A stretch of 19,395 bases of DNA, taken from NCBI GenBank assembly GCA_027596035.1, contig JADGJA010000414.1, positions 1-19,395 of the forward strand, in the 5' to 3' direction. The notes beneath the pieces are model-generated. The model was not told where the DNA came from. It did no database searches and saw only the letters and a list, made by a program, of their open reading frames with translations. Origin of the DNA: Thoreauomyces humboldtii. Its lineage: Eukaryota; Chytridiomycota; Chytridiomycetes; Spizellomycetales; Powellomycetaceae. The position numbers and the translations under genes were made by a program. Within the stretch, counting starts at the first letter, position 1; every line of letters begins with the position of its first letter. Below are positions 17,304 through 19,395 of the stretch, piece by piece.

Positions 17304-17540
17304 GCTCTTCGATGAAGGTAGCGTGCTGCAGTGCCCGAGAACGGAGTGATCTTTCGTTCGGGGAAAAATGTCGACTTCGGTTTCTTGGGTGCAACGCGGG
17401 AGTGCCCCCTTCGCAGGCCTAGGTGAACGCGTTGCGATGGGGAAAGCCACCGACACCCCTCTCACACGCCGGCAGCCTCTCACACGTCAAGCAGGCAGCC
17501 CATAGTTGACCAAGGAAGGGAAGCTTTGAATAGATCCGGG
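17304..17540. promoter_or_regulatory. Bidirectional promoter of COQ8 and TAM41
   Basis: Only 237 bp separate the start codons of the two divergent mitochondrial genes, so both 5' leaders and all proximal control elements lie here. It contains an 11-bp direct repeat, CCTCTCACACG, at 17458-17468 and 17476-17486. Confidence 0.65.
17458..17486. repeat. Direct repeat CCTCTCACACG, 18-bp period
   Basis: Two identical 11-bp copies start 18 bp apart (17458 and 17476), 55-83 bp upstream of the TAM41 ATG. They are candidate paired binding sites in the shared promoter. The regulatory role is inferred from location and identity. Confidence 0.6.
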
Positions 17541-19085
17541 ATGATCGTCACCGCATTATCTCCACGATTTTCTGCACCCGTTTTCAGTTGTGCACGGACT
17601 CGCGTCGGCCAGGTACCCACGGCGTCCGTCTTCGTGTTCCGCCGACGATTTGCAGCTTCGGCCAATGCCGTGTCAACTTCTCCGCCGACACCCGCAGACG
17701 ACGCCCACTTGCAGGCGGTGCTTTCTGATTTTCACGCACCTGTACGATACGCCATCGCATATGGATCTGGGGTATTCAAACAGCGCGGTAACACGCAATC
17801 GGCTTCCAGCGAGGTGAGCTCTTGGCATCTCCCAATCCTACCGCTCGGGGATTCTTATTTTACTTTTGACATACTTCAGCCTCCTATGGTGGATCTGCTC
17901 TTCGGCGTGACGCATCCCGAACATTGGCACTCGCTGAATATACGGCAGAACCGCCACCACTACTCGGCACTGGCTGCCTTTGGGAGCAAAGCAGTTGCGC
18001 ACGTCCAAGACTCGTTTGGAGCTGGGTTGTACTTTAATCCTGATGTTCAGGTGGCTGGAATGGTATGGTACGGTGTGAAAACCAGGCTGTGCTGTTGCCG
18101 TCAATGCGGGCTAATGGGACTCTCGCGTGTTAGACGATTAAGTACGGCGTCGTGGCAATGGACAAGCTTATAAACGATCTCAATCACTGGGACACCTTGT
18201 ACCTCGCGGGTCGCCTTCAAAAGCCGGTACGTTCAGCGACTCTCGATCCCTCAGAACGGTCTTATTGACTTGTGTATTCCAGGTCAAAACTCTCCGGCAC
18301 GACGCGCGCGTTACGATTGCCAACCGGCGAAACCTCCGCGCATCAGTTCGCGCCGCTCTTCTCCTCCTACCCCCGCAATTCACGGAAGAGGAACTCTTTT
18401 GTGCCATTGCATCTTTATCCTATCGCGGCGACTTCCGGATGCGCGTAGGAGGGGAGAATCCGCACAAAGTGTTCAACATCGTATACAGTCAAATGGCTGC
18501 TTTCCGAGAGTTGTATCGTCCCGTGATAGAAGATTTACCCAACGTCCAGTACATCGACGGTGAAGCCGGCAGCCTTACGCAGGATCTGGACACTCGACTG
18601 CGAGGGCAGCTCTTGCAAAAGCTGCCAAGGGGCCTTCACGATAAAGTTTACAAGAAGTTTGGAGAGTCGGAAAAGGGGAGGGAGGTGATGGCAGCCGTGG
18701 CCGCCGTCGTACAGGCGGCGCCCAGAGGAACTGAGAAGCTGGCATCCAAGGATGGCCCACCACCGCCGATGCCGTCCGCTACATCATCGTTGGAGCCACA
18801 ACTCTCGCAGGCGATCGCAGGGATCCCGGAGTTACCGCAATACGTGGACAAGAGTACGACGCTCATTCCGTCGCCATTGCTCCCTCGATCTACCTACTAA
18901 CCTTAGCGTTGCTCTCGTTTATGATAGGCTTGGAGGATATAGTGAAGTGGCCAGCGCTAACCCAGGCTTTCAAGGGCATTCTGACGGCGGGATTTACGCG
19001 CGCCGTGGTCTACGCCAAAAACAAGATCGTCAAAGCCCTGGCTGGGAAGAAGACTCCTCATCCCTCATCCAATGCAGGGCAATAG
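17541..19085 (+). CDS. TAM41: Mitochondrial CDP-diacylglycerol synthase Tam41
   Basis: Five exons encode 432 residues: 17541-17813, 17880-18062, 18134-18226, 18283-18853, 18907-19085. Tam41 converts phosphatidic acid and CTP to CDP-diacylglycerol on the matrix side of the inner membrane, the entry step to cardiolipin. The N-terminus (MIVTALSPRFSAPVF, then RRRFAASA) is a typical mitochondrial presequence. The nucleotidyltransferase core shows AYGSGVFKQ (YGSGVF 74-79) and PMVDLLFGV (Asp96), then HPEHWHSLN, GAGLYFNP, IKYGVVAMDKL, TLYLAGRLQKP, LSYRGDFRM, GENPHKVFNIV. The C-terminal IVKWPALTQAFKGILTAG element is also typical. The final intron (18854-18906, 53 nt) has a TACTAAC branch site and joins YVDK to TLLSFMIGLED. 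A proline-rich insert (GPPPPMPSA) precedes it. Divergent partner: COQ8. Confidence 0.96.
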
Positions 19086-19395
19086 ACATGATTCTTTTCG
19101 TAATTTTCCTCTTATTTTCATCAGTTAGCATGAAGGGACACTGGATTGCCCGCAACTTGCGCAATAGAACCTTTATATCGAAGGCTGGAGATCTTTCGGC
19201 CTCACGGCTATGACTGGTGTTAGCCTGCGGCCTGAGACCTCTTCTCTGCCTGTCGGGTCGTTGCCTCCTCAATGCTATCAATCGCCGTAACTACACTTTC
19301 GATCGGACTTAGAAACAGATATATCTGATGTCACGTATACCTTCGTAAGAGCCACATTAGGGGGTTTCAAAGTTGGAATTTCGCGCGAATAACCC
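19086..19395. other. 3' flank of TAM41 to window end
   Basis: T-rich sequence just after the TAM41 stop (about 19090-19120) looks like 3' UTR. The remainder shows no coding sequence of a family I recognise, and no RNA gene or repeat. Confidence 0.45.

Noticed and set aside
17304..17483. COQ8 start at 17483
   Set aside because: That codon is GTG, not ATG, and an in-frame stop lies directly upstream; the first ATG is at 17303. The open frame is reported only as a finding.
18854..18900. TAM41 ending at the TAA of 18898-18900
   Set aside because: The stop is part of a TACTAAC branch site; splicing out 18854-18906 adds the expected C-terminal IVKWPALTQAFKG element.

Overview
The window is nuclear DNA of a fungus. 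It carries nine protein genes, seven of them interrupted by short spliceosomal introns. I reconstructed 26 introns of 53-97 nt with GT..AG ends; many have a CTRAY-like branch site (for example TACTAAC in the last TAM41 intron, CTGAC in the last YSC84 intron). The gene set (Ysc84/Lsb3 actin-binding SH3 protein, a single COQ8, TAM41, DPH3, a fungal membrane protein of the DUF7719 type) and the intron-rich but compact layout suggest Dikarya. Basidiomycota seems most likely from intron density, but this is inference and no marker fixes the species. There are no RNA genes, CRISPR arrays or recognisable transposons.

Layout, left to right. (1) 559-1965 +, PH-domain protein, apparently intronless. 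(2) 2438-3154 +, small NTF2/SnoaL-fold protein of unknown function, one intron. (3) 3719-7675 +, ten-exon gene for a 1089-residue scaffold: helical N-terminus, long Pro/Ser-rich middle with SH3-ligand motifs and a near-perfect capping-protein-interaction (CPI) motif, and one C-terminal calponin-homology domain. (4) 10442-7961 -, cytosolic glutaminyl-tRNA synthetase. (5) 11794-12136 +, DPH3/KTI11. (6) 13787-12435 -, YSC84/LSB3. (7) 14142-14810 +, four-helix membrane protein. (8) 17303-15057 -, COQ8. (9) 17541-19085 +, TAM41.

Themes. Two genes concern cortical actin: the CPI/CH scaffold and YSC84. Two concern translation: GlnRS, and DPH3 (diphthamide on eEF2, and Elongator through Kti11). Two concern the mitochondrial inner membrane: COQ8 and TAM41, which are head-to-head with 237 bp between their start codons and probably share a promoter. 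From GlnRS onward gene directions alternate, giving convergent 3' ends (CH scaffold/GlnRS, DPH3/YSC84, membrane protein/COQ8) and divergent 5' ends (GlnRS/DPH3, YSC84/membrane protein, COQ8/TAM41). The largest gap is 10443-11793, where I see no gene.

The most interesting observation is the scaffold gene, whose combination of CPI-like motif, many PxxP motifs and CH domain suggests a capping-protein regulator analogous to yeast Aim21 but with its own actin-related domain. No defence system or wholly new system was found. Exon boundaries are my own reconstruction from splice signals and protein-family continuity, without transcript data.
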